Shown piece after piece: positions 49,214 through 58,253 of a stretch of DNA of 64,000 bases (positions within the stretch are counted from its first letter, which is position 1; every line of letters starts with the position of its first letter). Source of the stretch: an uncultured Prevotellaceae bacterium (GTDB lineage Bacteria > Bacteroidota > Bacteroidia > Bacteroidales > Bacteroidaceae). The notes below the pieces were generated by a model, which was not told the origin of the DNA, searched no databases, and saw nothing but the letters and a program-made list of their open reading frames with translations. The translations under genes were made by a program, and so were the position numbers. Location of the stretch: the NCBI GenBank assembly GCA_900314655.1, contig OMWC01000015.1, forward strand, positions 17,375 through 81,374, read 5' to 3'.

Positions 49214-49600
49214 GCGCTCTTAAACCTTCAACCTTCACCATTCTACGGCATGTTGCTTGTTGTCAGTGAGTTAGATAGGTGAAGGTTCGTCGTAAACCTT
49301 CACTAACCTTCACTTTTGCTTTAGCAGTTTGGGATTTGTATGATGGGGCAAACTAACAGTACAAGCGGCTCGTCCTAACAGTACGGCCAAGAAAAACTGT
49401 TAGTACGAGGCTTCAAACTAATAGCAAACGTTTATTCGTCAGATGGTCCACCAACATCAATAATCTTCACCCCGATAATGCGCAGATTGACTTTGGTGGT
49501 GAAGGTTCGGAAGCATCCTTCACCTTCAAATTCCCTTTATACAAAGGTTGTTCGGTGGATTGGTGAAGGATGAAGGTTTTAATTTGATGTACTTGTTGGT
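49214..49600. other. Gene-free gap with GTGAAGG/CCTTCAC hairpins
   Basis: No gene. GTGAAGGTT...AACCTTCAC (49279-49303) and GTGAAGG...CCTTCAC (49499-49523) are inverted repeats, with several single copies between. The motif resembles the GTGAAAC/GTTTCAC cluster at 36255-36558. The 22-bp array at 49353 lies in the middle. Confidence 0.6.
49353..49430. repeat. 22-bp array with CTAACAGTAC units
   Basis: CTAACAGTAC at 49353 and 49375, CTGTTAGTAC (part inverted) at 49397, and a weak CTAATAGCAA at 49418: steps of 22, 22 and 21 bp. Confidence 0.7.
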
Positions 49601-49603
49601 TTG

Positions 49604-49860
49604 GGAAGTGTAATATGGGTGTCTGTGCATTTGGGAGTTCCAAAATAAAGAGTGTTTTTTGTTTTGTTATTCCGCTCATTTGTAGTAACTTTATGTCTCT
49701 TTGCCCATGAAGTTAGGCTGCATTCGGGAAAAATCAAAAATAATTTTGGTTTTTCCGCTCATTTGCACTAACTTTACATAAGTAAAGGCTGCATTCGGGA
49801 ATTCCAAAATAAAAAAAGAATTTTTTGTTTTGTTATTCCGCTCATTTGTAGTAACTTTGC
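49604..49860 (+). promoter_or_regulatory. Triplicated 83-bp promoter region of ffh
   Basis: TTCCGCTCATTTG recurs at 49670, 49753 and 49836, exactly 83 bp apart, each time followed by a -7 element: TAACTTTAT (49686), TAACTTTAC (49769) and TAACTTTGC (49852). Only the last matches the consensus. A shared GCATT.GGGA...AAAATAA block precedes each copy. ffh starts 35 bases after the last copy. Confidence 0.8.
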
Positions 49861-49894
49861 ACCCCGAAAAGATTTATTGCAATAAATAAGGTAT

Positions 49895-51250
49895 ATGTTT
49901 GAGAATTTAAGCGACAGACTTGAACGGTCGTTCAAGATACTTAAAGGTGAAGGTAAAATCACAGAGATTAACGTGGCGGAAACCTTGAAGGACGTGCGCC
50001 GGGCGCTGCTCGATGCGGACGTGAACTACAAGGTGGCCAAGTCTTTCACCGAAACCGTGAAGCAGAAGGCAATGGGTATGAACGTACTCACGGCCATCAA
50101 GCCCGGACAACTCATGGTGAAGATTGTTCACGATGAGCTGGCGGAACTGATGGGCGGTGAGACCGTGGGCCTGAAACTGGACGGCAAGCCGAGCATCATC
50201 CTGATGTCGGGCTTGCAGGGTTCGGGTAAGACGACGTTCTCTGGCAAACTGGCCAACATGCTGAAGACGAAACAGAACAAGCGCCCGCTGCTGGTGGCTT
50301 GCGACGTGTATCGTCCGGCTGCCATCCAGCAGTTGCACGTGGTGGGAGAGTCTGTCGGGGTGCCCGTTTATTCGGAGCCTGAGAATAAGGACGTGATTGC
50401 CATTGCGCAGAATGCCATCCGCGAGGCTAAGGCCAAGAACAACGACGTGGTCATCATCGATACCGCCGGTCGTCTGGCCGTGGATGAGCAGATGATGAAC
50501 GAGATTGCCGCGCTGAAGGACGCCGTGAATCCCAACGAGACGCTCTTCGTGGTGGATTCGATGACGGGTCAGGATGCCGTGAACACGGCTAAGGAATTCA
50601 ACGACCGTCTGGATTTCGACGGCGTGGTGCTGACCAAGCTCGATGGTGATACTCGCGGCGGTGCTGCCTTGAGTATCCGCACGGTGGTGACGAAGCCCAT
50701 TAAGTTTATCGGTACGGGTGAGAAGATGGAGGCCATCGATGCCTTCCATCCTTCGCGTATGGCCGACCGTATTCTGGGCATGGGCGACGTGGTTTCGCTC
50801 GTGGAGCGCGCACAGGAGCAGTTCGACGAGGAAGAGGCGAAGAAGTTGCAGAAGAAGATCATGAAGAACAAGTTCGACTTCAACGACTTCTACAACCAAA
50901 TCCAGCAGATCAAGAAGATGGGTAACCTGAAAGACCTGGCCGGAATGATTCCCGGTGTGGGCAAGGCCATCAAGGACGTGGATATCGACGATAATGCTTT
51001 CAAGTCGATTGAGGCCATCATCCAGAGCATGACGCCGAAGGAGCGCACCAATCCCGAGATTCTGAATACCAGCCGCCGCCAGCGCATTGCCAAGGGTTCG
51101 GGTACGAACATTCAGGAGGTGAACCGCCTGATCAAACAGTTCGACCAGACGCGCAAGATGATGAAGATGGTGACCGGTGCCGGTATGAAGAATATGATGG
51201 GAGCCATGAAGGGAATGAAAGGCGGTATGCCCGGAATGCCCAAGATGTAA
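49895..51250 (+). CDS. ffh: Signal recognition particle protein Ffh
   Basis: 451 aa. N domain, then the GTPase with G1 [23 protein letters not shown] and [13 protein letters not shown]. The M domain is Met-rich, ending [17 protein letters not shown]. It binds SRP RNA and signal sequences and docks with FtsY to deliver membrane proteins. Full length with no anomalies. An equally long antisense frame exists but is a shadow of the codon pattern. folD follows 20 bases later. Confidence 0.97.
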   Translation: MFENLSDRLERSFKILKGEGKITEINVAETLKDVRRALLDADVNYKVAKSFTETVKQKAMGMNVLTAIKPGQLMVKIVHDELAELMGGETVGLKLDGKPSIILMSGLQGSGKTTFSGKLANMLKTKQNKRPLLVACDVYRPAAIQQLHVVGESVGVPVYSEPENKDVIAIAQNAIREAKAKNNDVVIIDTAGRLAVDEQMMNEIAALKDAVNPNETLFVVDSMTGQDAVNTAKEFNDRLDFDGVVLTKLDGDTRGGAALSIRTVVTKPIKFIGTGEKMEAIDAFHPSRMADRILGMGDVVSLVERAQEQFDEEEAKKLQKKIMKNKFDFNDFYNQIQQIKKMGNLKDLAGMIPGVGKAIKDVDIDDNAFKSIEAIIQSMTPKERTNPEILNTSRRQRIAKGSGTNIQEVNRLIKQFDQTRKMMKMVTGAGMKNMMGAMKGMKGGMPGMPKM

Positions 51251-51270
51251 ATAATCAAACAAAGAATAAT

Positions 51271-52149
51271 ATGACCCTGATTGACGGAAAGGCCACTGCG
51301 GCCAAGATTAAGGAAGAGATTGCCGAGGAGGTGAAGCAGATTGTAGCCGCCGGCGGCAAGCGGCCTCATCTGGCTGCCATTCTGGTGGGCCATGATGGTG
51401 GTTCGGAGACTTACGTGAAGAACAAGGTGCTGGCTTGCGAGGCCTGCGGTTTCACTTCTACGCTCATCCGCTTCGAGGATGACGTGAAGGAAGAGGAATT
51501 GCTCTCGAAGGTGCAGCAGCTCAACGAAGACAAGGACGTGGACGGCTTTATCGTGCAGCTGCCTCTGCCCAAGCATATCAATGAGCAGAAGGTGATCATG
51601 GCCATCGACTACCGCAAGGATGTGGACGGATTCCATCCTATCAACGTGGGCCGCATGGCTATCGGCCTGCCTTGCTTCATCTCGGCTACGCCGCTCGGCA
51701 TCATCACGCTGCTGAAGCGCTACGGCGTGGAGACCAGCGGCAAGAAGTGCGTTATTCTGGGCCGTTCCAACATCGTGGGCAAGCCTATGGCTCAGCTGAT
51801 GATGCAGAAGCAGTATGGCGATGCCACGGTGACCGTGTGCCATTCCCATTCTAAGACTTTGAAGGAAGAGTGCCGCGAGGCCGACATTATCATTGCCGCC
51901 ATCGGCAGTCCCGACTTCGTGACGGCCGACATGGTGAAAGAGGGTGCCACGATTATCGACGTAGGTACCACGCGTGTGCCCGATGCCAGCCGCAAGAGCG
52001 GATTCCGCCTGAATGGCGACGTGAAGTTCGACGAAGTGGCTCCGAAGTGCTCGTTCATCACTCCGGTTCCCGGTGGTGTCGGTCCGATGACCATCTGTTC
52101 GCTGATGAAGAATACGCTGGCTGCAGGCAAGAAAGAGTATTATAAATGA
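51271..52149 (+). CDS. folD: Methylenetetrahydrofolate dehydrogenase/cyclohydrolase
   Basis: 292 aa. [27 protein letters not shown] and the NADP-binding [14 protein letters not shown] are diagnostic, as is [19 protein letters not shown]. It interconverts methylene-, methenyl- and formyl-tetrahydrofolate. Located directly after ffh and overlapping the next small gene by four bases (ATGA), so the three are co-transcribed. Confidence 0.96.
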   Translation: MTLIDGKATAAKIKEEIAEEVKQIVAAGGKRPHLAAILVGHDGGSETYVKNKVLACEACGFTSTLIRFEDDVKEEELLSKVQQLNEDKDVDGFIVQLPLPKHINEQKVIMAIDYRKDVDGFHPINVGRMAIGLPCFISATPLGIITLLKRYGVETSGKKCVILGRSNIVGKPMAQLMMQKQYGDATVTVCHSHSKTLKEECREADIIIAAIGSPDFVTADMVKEGATIIDVGTTRVPDASRKSGFRLNGDVKFDEVAPKCSFITPVPGGVGPMTICSLMKNTLAAGKKEYYK

Positions 52150-52325
52150 CAGCAGAGGAATACTATCGGAAAGGCAACGAATATCGCAAGCAGAGTCTGT
52201 GGCATGAAGCCATCAACTGCTATATAGAAGCCATCAAGCTCGATCCTGACAGCCCGGCTGTTGAGGCCAAGCAGATGCTCGACGACATCATGGCTTTCTA
52301 CTGTAAGGATATGTATAATCCTTAA
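52146..52325 (+). CDS. Small TPR-like protein, 59 aa
   Basis: ATG 52146 overlaps the folD stop. The product is a single TPR-like helix pair ([34 protein letters not shown]) with a short helical tail ending [10 protein letters not shown] conserved small TPR gene ahead of ferredoxin oxidoreductase genes is plausible as an assembly or interaction factor. Function unknown, but the start overlap and the clear TPR pattern support a real gene. Confidence 0.72.
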   Translation: MTAEEYYRKGNEYRKQSLWHEAINCYIEAIKLDPDSPAVEAKQMLDDIMAFYCKDMYNP

Positions 52326-52364
52326 TCATTAATTCTGGTTTCAAGTGTATTTAAATAAATTAAT

Positions 52365-52595
52365 ATGGCAAAGTTGAAAGGAGCCATCGTGGTGGATACC
52401 GAGCGGTGTAAGGGATGCCAGTTGTGCATCATCGCATGCCCTCAGAACGTCATCGCCATGGCTGGAAAAGTGAATCTGCACGGCTACCCCTACGTAGAGG
52501 CTGCCAACGAGGAGGCCTGCGTGGGCTGTGCTTCGTGTGGCATTGTCTGTCCCGACGGCTGTATCACCGTGTATCGTAAAAAAGTGGAGGAATAA
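52365..52595 (+). CDS. 2-oxoacid:ferredoxin oxidoreductase, delta (ferredoxin) subunit
   Basis: 76 aa. Two 4Fe-4S motifs: CKGCQLCIIACP and CVGCASCGIVCP. It passes electrons from the catalytic subunits to ferredoxin. First subunit gene of a delta-alpha-beta-gamma set (kor/vor type), three bases before the alpha gene. Substrate, 2-oxoglutarate or branched-chain 2-oxoacids, is undecided. Confidence 0.9.
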   Translation: MAKLKGAIVVDTERCKGCQLCIIACPQNVIAMAGKVNLHGYPYVEAANEEACVGCASCGIVCPDGCITVYRKKVEE

Positions 52596-52598
52596 GTT

Positions 52599-53681
52599 AT
52601 GGCAGAAGAGAAAGAAGTTGTATTGATGAAAGGCAACGAGGCTATTGCCCACGCTGCCATTCGTTGCGGATGCGACGGCTATTTCGGCTATCCTATTACT
52701 CCGCAGAGTGAAGTGATTGAGACGCTGGCTGAGCTGAAGCCCTGGGAAACCACCGGTATGCAGGTGGTTCAGGCCGAGAGTGAGCTGGCATCTATCTACA
52801 TGGTCTATGGTGCTGCCGGTGCCGGTAAGCGTGCCATGACCTCATCGTCGTCTCCCGGTGTTGCCCTGATGCAGGAAGGCATTACCTACATGGCTGGTGC
52901 TGAGGTGCCGGGCGTGTTTGTGAATGTGCAGCGCGGAGGCCCCGGTCTGGGCACTATCCAGCCCTCACAGGGTGACTATTTCCAGGCTACCCGTGGCGGT
53001 GGTAACGGCGACTATAAGGTGATCGTACTGGCACCGTCGTCTGTTCAGGAGATGGCCGACTTCGTGGATTTGGCCTTCGAACTGGCTTTCAAGTATCGCA
53101 ACCCGGCCATGATTCTCTCCGACGGCGTGATTGGCCAGATGATGGAGAAGATTGTGTTGCCGCCATTCAAGCCCCGTCGTACCGACGAAGAGGTTATCAA
53201 GCAGTGCCCGTGGGCTTCCACTGGTAAGCCTAAGAACCGTGAGCGCGTGGTCATCACTTCGCTCGAACTGAAGCCTGAGATTATGGAGCAGCGCAACCTG
53301 GCCCTTCAGGAGAAATACCGCAAGATAGAAGAAAACGAGGTACGCTTCGAGCAGCAGCAGATGGACGATGCAGAGTATGCCATCGTGGCCTTCGGTTCGG
53401 CTGCCCGTATCGCAGAGAAGTCTGTCGAGATAGCCCGCGAGCAGGGCATCAAGGTCGGTCTGTTCCGTCCTATCACCTTGTTCCCCTTCCCCACGAAGCA
53501 GATTGCCGAGCTTTCGAAGAAAGTTAAGGGTATTCTCGTGGCTGAGATCAATGCCGGTCAGATGGTTCAGGATGTTCGCCTGTCGGTGAACGGTAGCGTG
53601 CCCGTGGAGCAGTTCGGTCGTTTGGGTGGTATCGTGCCTGATCCTGAGGAAATCGTTGAGGCTTTAAAGAAGTTAATCTAG
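52599..53681 (+). CDS. 2-oxoacid:ferredoxin oxidoreductase, alpha subunit
   Basis: 360 aa. FGYPITPQSEVIETLAEL, the thiamine-site region VQAESELASIYMVYGAAGAG and the C-terminal IKVGLFRPITLFPFP place it in the KorA/VorB family, which binds the 2-oxoacid and part of the ThDP pocket. With the beta subunit it oxidatively decarboxylates a 2-oxoacid to the acyl-CoA, reducing ferredoxin. Normal length. A 9-bp CTAG repeat (53678-53690) lies at its stop. Confidence 0.93.
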   Translation: MAEEKEVVLMKGNEAIAHAAIRCGCDGYFGYPITPQSEVIETLAELKPWETTGMQVVQAESELASIYMVYGAAGAGKRAMTSSSSPGVALMQEGITYMAGAEVPGVFVNVQRGGPGLGTIQPSQGDYFQATRGGGNGDYKVIVLAPSSVQEMADFVDLAFELAFKYRNPAMILSDGVIGQMMEKIVLPPFKPRRTDEEVIKQCPWASTGKPKNRERVVITSLELKPEIMEQRNLALQEKYRKIEENEVRFEQQQMDDAEYAIVAFGSAARIAEKSVEIAREQGIKVGLFRPITLFPFPTKQIAELSKKVKGILVAEINAGQMVQDVRLSVNGSVPVEQFGRLGGIVPDPEEIVEALKKLI

Positions 53682-53706
53682 AATAACTAGAAATAGTAGA
53701 AAGATT

Positions 53707-54480
53707 ATGGATAGAAATCAAATTGTTCAACCAGAGAATATCGTCTGCAAGAAGCCGACGCTGATGAACGACAACAATATGCACTACTGCCCAGGCTGTA
53801 GTCATGGCGTGGTGCATAAACTCATTGCCGAAGTCATCGAAGAGATGGGTATGGAAGACAAGGCCGTAGGCGTTTCGCCCGTAGGCTGCGCCGTTTTTGC
53901 GTACAATTATATAGATATCGACTGGCAGGAGGCTGCCCATGGTCGTGCTCCCGCACTGGCTACGGGTATCAAGCGCTGCTGGCCTGACCGCCTGGTGTTC
54001 ACCTATCAGGGTGATGGCGACTTGGCTTGTATCGGTACCTGTGAGACCATCCATGCCTTGAATCGCGGTGAGAATATCGTGATTATCTTCGTCAACAATG
54101 CCATCTATGGTATGACGGGCGGACAGATGGCTCCAACCACGCTGATTGGCCAGAAGACCTCTACCTGTCCTTACGGACGTGATCCTCAGATTCACGGTTA
54201 TCCCCTGAAGATGGCAGATATTGCCGCCGGTCTTGAGGGTACTTGCTATGTGACTCGTCAGAGCGTTGAGACCGTAGGTGCTATTTTGAAAGCCAAGAAG
54301 GCACTTCGCAAGGCTTTCGAGGCTTCGATGGCCGGTAAGGGTTCAAGCCTCGTGGAGTTCGTCTCTACCTGTAACAGCGGTTGGAAACTCTCTCCCGCCA
54401 AGGCAAACGAATGGATGAAGGAGAATATGTTCCCCTTCTATCCCAAAGGTGACTTAAAAGACACGACAGGCGTAAAATAA
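53707..54480 (+). CDS. 2-oxoacid:ferredoxin oxidoreductase, beta subunit
   Basis: 257 aa. CPGCSHGVVHKL, then the ThDP-binding TYQGDGDLACIGTCET to FVNNAIYGMTGGQM, as in KorB/VorA. Cysteines at CPGC and SPVGCAVF and one later (STCNSGW) bind the cluster in this family. Catalytic partner of the alpha subunit. Confidence 0.93.
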   Translation: MDRNQIVQPENIVCKKPTLMNDNNMHYCPGCSHGVVHKLIAEVIEEMGMEDKAVGVSPVGCAVFAYNYIDIDWQEAAHGRAPALATGIKRCWPDRLVFTYQGDGDLACIGTCETIHALNRGENIVIIFVNNAIYGMTGGQMAPTTLIGQKTSTCPYGRDPQIHGYPLKMADIAAGLEGTCYVTRQSVETVGAILKAKKALRKAFEASMAGKGSSLVEFVSTCNSGWKLSPAKANEWMKENMFPFYPKGDLKDTTGVK

Positions 54481-54491
54481 GAAAGAACAAT

Positions 54492-55034
54492 ATGAAGAAA
54501 GAAATAATTATCAGTGGTTTCGGTGGCCAGGGCGTGCTTTCCATGGGAAAGATTCTGGCCTACTCGGGACTGATGGAAGGCAAGGAGGTGACGTGGATGC
54601 CCGCTTATGGACCAGAACAGCGCGGCGGTACAGCCAACGTGACGGTGATTGTCAGCGACGAGCGCATTTCGTCGCCTATCCTCAGTAAGTATGATGTTGC
54701 CGTGGTCTTGAACCAGCCTTCGCTCGATAAGTTTGAACCGAAGATCAAGCCCGGTGGTATCCTTATCTATGACGGATTCGGCGTGATTAATCCTCCTACG
54801 CGAAAGGACATTACCGTCTATCGCATTGAAGCAATGGACAAGGCTGCCGAGATGAAGAACTCGAAGGTCTTCAATATGATTGTGCTGGGAGGTCTGTTGG
54901 AGGTTTGCCCCGTCGTGAGCGACAAGGGTGTAGAAAAAGCTCTTTTCAAGACATTACCCGAGCGCCATCACGACTTGATTCCGCTGAATATGGAAGCCGT
55001 GAAGGCCGGTAAGGACATCATTGAGAAGATGTAA
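54492..55034 (+). CDS. 2-oxoacid:ferredoxin oxidoreductase, gamma subunit
   Basis: 180 aa. SGFGGQGVLSMGKILAYSG and YGPEQRGGTANVTVIVSDE are the gamma-subunit signature (CoA-binding domain). It ends the operon. Its stop (55032-55034) directly abuts the stop of the convergent cobC gene, leaving no intergenic base. Confidence 0.93.
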   Translation: MKKEIIISGFGGQGVLSMGKILAYSGLMEGKEVTWMPAYGPEQRGGTANVTVIVSDERISSPILSKYDVAVVLNQPSLDKFEPKIKPGGILIYDGFGVINPPTRKDITVYRIEAMDKAAEMKNSKVFNMIVLGGLLEVCPVVSDKGVEKALFKTLPERHHDLIPLNMEAVKAGKDIIEKM

Positions 55035-55580
55035 TCAGATGTGGCAGACCTGTATGCCGCCGTATTCCACGTGGTGGCTGAAGCAGTCTTCCATCGGGAA
55101 GAGGCCGGCATAGATTCCGCCGCAGATCAATACCCCTCCGTGGGCAAAGATAGCAACCCTCTCGTAGGGTTGCTTTTTTAGTTCATCAAAGAAGTCGGCC
55201 ACACGAGCATATAATTGGAGAAAACTTTCGCCATTGGTGGCATTCAGGTGCATGAAGTCGTTGTACCATTCCTGGATGTGCGGGTCGGTCTTGGCAATCT
55301 CATCAAAATGCTGCATTTCCCAGTCGCCCATAAACATCTCTTTGAGACGACTGTCGAGTTTGGGATGTGGATAACCGCAGAAGGCAGCCAACTTGCTGGC
55401 ACGTGACAGGGTGGAAGAGTACACCTTGTCAAATGACTTGCCTTGGAGCATCTCTTCCAGATTCTTCTTTGTCACGGAGGCTTCCTGTTCGAAAGTCTCT
55501 GCCGTTGGCACATCGGTCCATCCGTAGCATGTGCCAGGTGGTACATCTACGCTTGTATGGCGGATCATATATACTTCCAT
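55035..55580 (-). CDS. cobC: Alpha-ribazole phosphatase (histidine phosphatase family)
   Basis: 181 aa. The catalytic start is MIRHTSVDVPPGTCYGWTDV, the usual RHG-loop replaced by RHT, which is characteristic of CobC-type proteins. VYSSTLSRASKLA and IFAHGGVLICGG complete the phosphatase site. It removes phosphate from alpha-ribazole phosphate during cobalamin lower-ligand assembly. Last gene of cobUTSC, four bases after cobS. Confidence 0.9.
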   Translation of the reverse strand: MEVYMIRHTSVDVPPGTCYGWTDVPTAETFEQEASVTKKNLEEMLQGKSFDKVYSSTLSRASKLAAFCGYPHPKLDSRLKEMFMGDWEMQHFDEIAKTDPHIQEWYNDFMHLNATNGESFLQLYARVADFFDELKKQPYERVAIFAHGGVLICGGIYAGLFPMEDCFSHHVEYGGIQVCHI

Positions 55581-55584
55581 ATAC

Positions 55585-56361
55585 TTATATTATGAGGGTG
55601 AGACAGTAGAATGAGAGTTCGATGATTAAGAACAAGGCTCCGCAGCAGTCACCCGTATAGCCGTGAATCTTGCGGTTCATCATGTAGTAGAGGAAATACA
55701 TCACGATGCATGGCACAAAGATGAGCAGGCTGTCGAAACCGTAATAATAGAACAGCGGTATCATCGGGAGGATGCCTTCCATGAAGAGAATGAGTCCTGC
55801 CTTGACGCTCATCTTGCGATAGACAATCTTGTTCTTGGCCGTATCTTCCGAGCGGGCGTATGGCAGAAACATGATAATCTGCGCTGCCAGCATCTTGCAA
55901 TAGGCATCGCCGGCCATTACGACCAAGGCTGCCTTGAAAGGTGTCAAATGATAAAGACAGGTGAAAAGCAGGGCAAAATAGAAGATCAGCCCCAGCACGC
56001 CGTAAGTGCCAATGTGGGAATCCTTCATGATGCTGAGAATGCGTTCGCGGTCATTGCCTCCACCGCCGAAGCCATCGCAGAAGTCGGCAAGTCCGTCTTC
56101 GTGTAAAGCTCCCGTGAGAAGCAACCGTGTCAGAATCGCAGCAATCACAGCCATGCTCCATGGCATCACCATACTGCCGAAATAAAGCACCGCCGACATG
56201 CAGGCTCCTGTAAGCCATCCCACAAGCGGCCAGTGTTCCACCACCGTGCGGAAACATTCCTTGGGAGGCTGGTACCATCGCCACAACGGGAGACGGGTGA
56301 AAAACATGAAGGCCGCATAGATGCGTTGCCACCATCGGGTCTGGTCGATATTGATTTCCAT
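55585..56361 (-). CDS. cobS: Adenosylcobinamide-GDP ribazoletransferase
   Basis: 258 aa, six to seven membrane helices. FFTRLPLWRWYQPPKEC, the metal-binding HEDGLADFCDGFGGGG and ILSIMKDSHIGTYGVLGL are diagnostic. It joins adenosylcobinamide-GDP to alpha-ribazole at the inner membrane. Third gene of the operon. Confidence 0.94.
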   Translation of the reverse strand: MEINIDQTRWWQRIYAAFMFFTRLPLWRWYQPPKECFRTVVEHWPLVGWLTGACMSAVLYFGSMVMPWSMAVIAAILTRLLLTGALHEDGLADFCDGFGGGGNDRERILSIMKDSHIGTYGVLGLIFYFALLFTCLYHLTPFKAALVVMAGDAYCKMLAAQIIMFLPYARSEDTAKNKIVYRKMSVKAGLILFMEGILPMIPLFYYYGFDSLLIFVPCIVMYFLYYMMNRKIHGYTGDCCGALFLIIELSFYCLTLII

Positions 56362-56377
56362 CTTAAGTACTGATTCT

Positions 56378-57424
56378 TTAGAAATATTTCGTGATATGGG
56401 CGTTCTTGAAGTTGTTCATCTCGTTCACCATCCGCACGGCACTCTCAATGATAGGGTAGGCGCAGAGGGCACCCGTTCCTTCGCCCAGCCGCATTCCGAG
56501 CTGGAGCAGGGGAGTGGCGTGCATCAGGCCAAGCATCCGCTTGTGTCCGCTTTCGTCGCCGCAATGGCCGAAGACTGCATAGCGGAGCACTTCGGGATAT
56601 AGTTGGGAGGCGGCCAGCATACAGGCCGACATGATGAAACCATCCACCATCACTGTCATTTTCAATTCAGCAGCACGGAGCATCGCGCCAATGGCACCCG
56701 CCATCTCGAATCCCGCGAAGTAAAGGAGTGGCTCCAGCTTGTTCTCCTTGTCGCTGTGTGCAATGTAATGAGCTACGGCTTTATGAAGCACTTCGCGCTT
56801 ATGCTGGAGTCCGGGATTGTTAAGTCCGGCACCTGCTCCAATGCATTCATCAAGGGGGATGTTTCCGAAGAGATGCATCCAAATGCTGGAAGGCGAGGTG
56901 TTGGCGATGCCCATCTCGCCCATGCAGATGATGTTGCATCCGTCTTGATGACAACGGTCCACCAGTTCGCATCCTGTCTCTATGGCCTGATTGAATTGAG
57001 CCTCAGTCATAGCCGGCTCATAAAGAAAGTTCTTTGTGCCATGGGCTATCTTGCGGTTAAGGATGTCGGTATAGGCAGTCAGGTCATGATCCACTCCCAT
57101 GTCTATTATATATAAGGTGAAGCCGTGTTGGCGACAAAACATATTCACACCGCCTCCGCCGCGCGTGAAATTGATCATTTGTTGCCAGGTGACATCACGT
57201 GGACTCACGCTGACTCCTTCCCGCTCAATGCCGTGGTCGCCACCGAAGAGCAGATGACAGGGATGCTGAAAGGTAGGGGTGAGTGTCTGCTGAATCAGGC
57301 AAATCTGTTCTGCCAACGTTTCCAGCAGGCCTAATGACCCTTTGGGCTTATTCAGGTTGTCAATCTTGTCCTTTATTGCATCCCTTAATGATTCGTCTGG
57401 TTTTTCTATCTTAAAGCATCTCAT
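56378..57424 (-). CDS. cobT: Nicotinate-nucleotide:dimethylbenzimidazole phosphoribosyltransferase
   Basis: 348 aa. GSLGLLETLAEQICLIQ, FGGDHGIEREGVSVSP, MGEMGIANTSPSS and the C-terminal GMRLGEGTGALCAYP (catalytic Glu) identify CobT. It makes alpha-ribazole phosphate from the lower-ligand base. The 59-base gap to cobU contains short CTCATTTT repeats. Confidence 0.95.
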   Translation of the reverse strand: MRCFKIEKPDESLRDAIKDKIDNLNKPKGSLGLLETLAEQICLIQQTLTPTFQHPCHLLFGGDHGIEREGVSVSPRDVTWQQMINFTRGGGGVNMFCRQHGFTLYIIDMGVDHDLTAYTDILNRKIAHGTKNFLYEPAMTEAQFNQAIETGCELVDRCHQDGCNIICMGEMGIANTSPSSIWMHLFGNIPLDECIGAGAGLNNPGLQHKREVLHKAVAHYIAHSDKENKLEPLLYFAGFEMAGAIGAMLRAAELKMTVMVDGFIMSACMLAASQLYPEVLRYAVFGHCGDESGHKRMLGLMHATPLLQLGMRLGEGTGALCAYPIIESAVRMVNEMNNFKNAHITKYF

Positions 57425-57483
57425 TTTCTCATTCTTTCATTTTATGAACTACGTTCATGAATTTCTGCTGCATTCAGCATAGC

Positions 57484-58053
57484 TCAAACATGCTTGGCTC
57501 TGCCTTCATTTGCACGAGATTTCTTAATTTCAACAGGTATTCCGCTCACCATCAGGATTACCTCGTCAGCCTTGGAGGCTACATACTGATTGAACCATCC
57601 CTGGAGATCCGTGAAGCGCCGCTGAACCGCATCGGTACTTACGCCGCCGCTTCCAATCTCGTTGGTCACGAAGATAAAGGTGGCATCTACAGAGGTAAAG
57701 CGGTCAAATTCATCTTTCAGAGCCTGGAGCGCATCTTCAACCGAAGGCTGTTCCCATTCATTAGCCGTACGGTCGAAGAAGAAATTGGTACACCAAAGCG
57801 TGATACAGTCGATGACCACCACCTTATTATATATATAGTCACAATGGCGTGAGAGCTGTTTCTCTTCTTCTATGTTGGTCCATTGCGGTCCGCGGCGTTC
57901 TTGATGACGAAGCACCCGCTGACGGAACTCCTCGTCCCAGATATGAGCCGTAGCCAAATAGACAGGATGCTCCGACAGACTCATAGCCAGCATTTCCGCG
58001 TGCTGGCTCTTGCCTGACCGTTGTCCGCCCGTAATGAGAATAATCTTTTTCAT
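57484..58053 (-). CDS. cobU: Adenosylcobinamide kinase/guanylyltransferase
   Basis: 189 aa. The P-loop GGQRSGKSQHAEML near the start, the guanylylation region HQERRGPQWTNIEEE and VVIDCITLWCTNFF define CobU. It phosphorylates and GMP-activates adenosylcobinamide. First gene of cobUTSC. No corrin-ring genes or cobalamin riboswitch are seen here, consistent with salvage or with genes elsewhere. Its promoter lies so close that the mRNA may be leaderless. Confidence 0.95.
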   Translation of the reverse strand: MKKIILITGGQRSGKSQHAEMLAMSLSEHPVYLATAHIWDEEFRQRVLRHQERRGPQWTNIEEEKQLSRHCDYIYNKVVVIDCITLWCTNFFFDRTANEWEQPSVEDALQALKDEFDRFTSVDATFIFVTNEIGSGGVSTDAVQRRFTDLQGWFNQYVASKADEVILMVSGIPVEIKKSRANEGRAKHV

Positions 58054-58059
58054 CTTGTG

Positions 58060-58068
58060 GCAAAGGTA
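58060..58068 (-). promoter_or_regulatory. -7 element of the cob operon
   Basis: TACCTTTGC on the minus strand, only 6 bases before ATG 58053. Transcription would start at or next to the start codon. Confidence 0.7.
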
Positions 58069-58160
58069 GTCATTATTTACTTAAATAGTGTCTTTTATAC
58101 CCAAAATAAGCGATTTAAATCAAGAAATGTGTTCTATAACATGTGTTTTTTCCAAAAAGA

Positions 58161-58193
58161 TTTGGAGGTTACGATAATTTTTTATTACTTTGC
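58161..58193 (+). promoter_or_regulatory. Promoter of the OmpA gene
   Basis: TTTGG (58161) and TTACTTTGC (58185-58193) at the usual spacing, leaving a leader of about 55 bases. Confidence 0.65.
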
Positions 58194-58253
58194 AGCCGTA
58201 AAAGTAAAAAGATTTAGACATTTTAATAATTATTTGTTTTAAACAAGAGAGAA

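Noticed and set aside
49907..51262. 451-codon antisense frame over ffh
   Set aside because: Shadow of the codon bias in ffh; His/Leu-rich, no domain, no promoter.
58054..58253. Cobalamin riboswitch upstream of cobU
   Set aside because: The promoter lies 6 bases before the ATG, leaving no leader to hold one; no B12-box-like sequence was seen.
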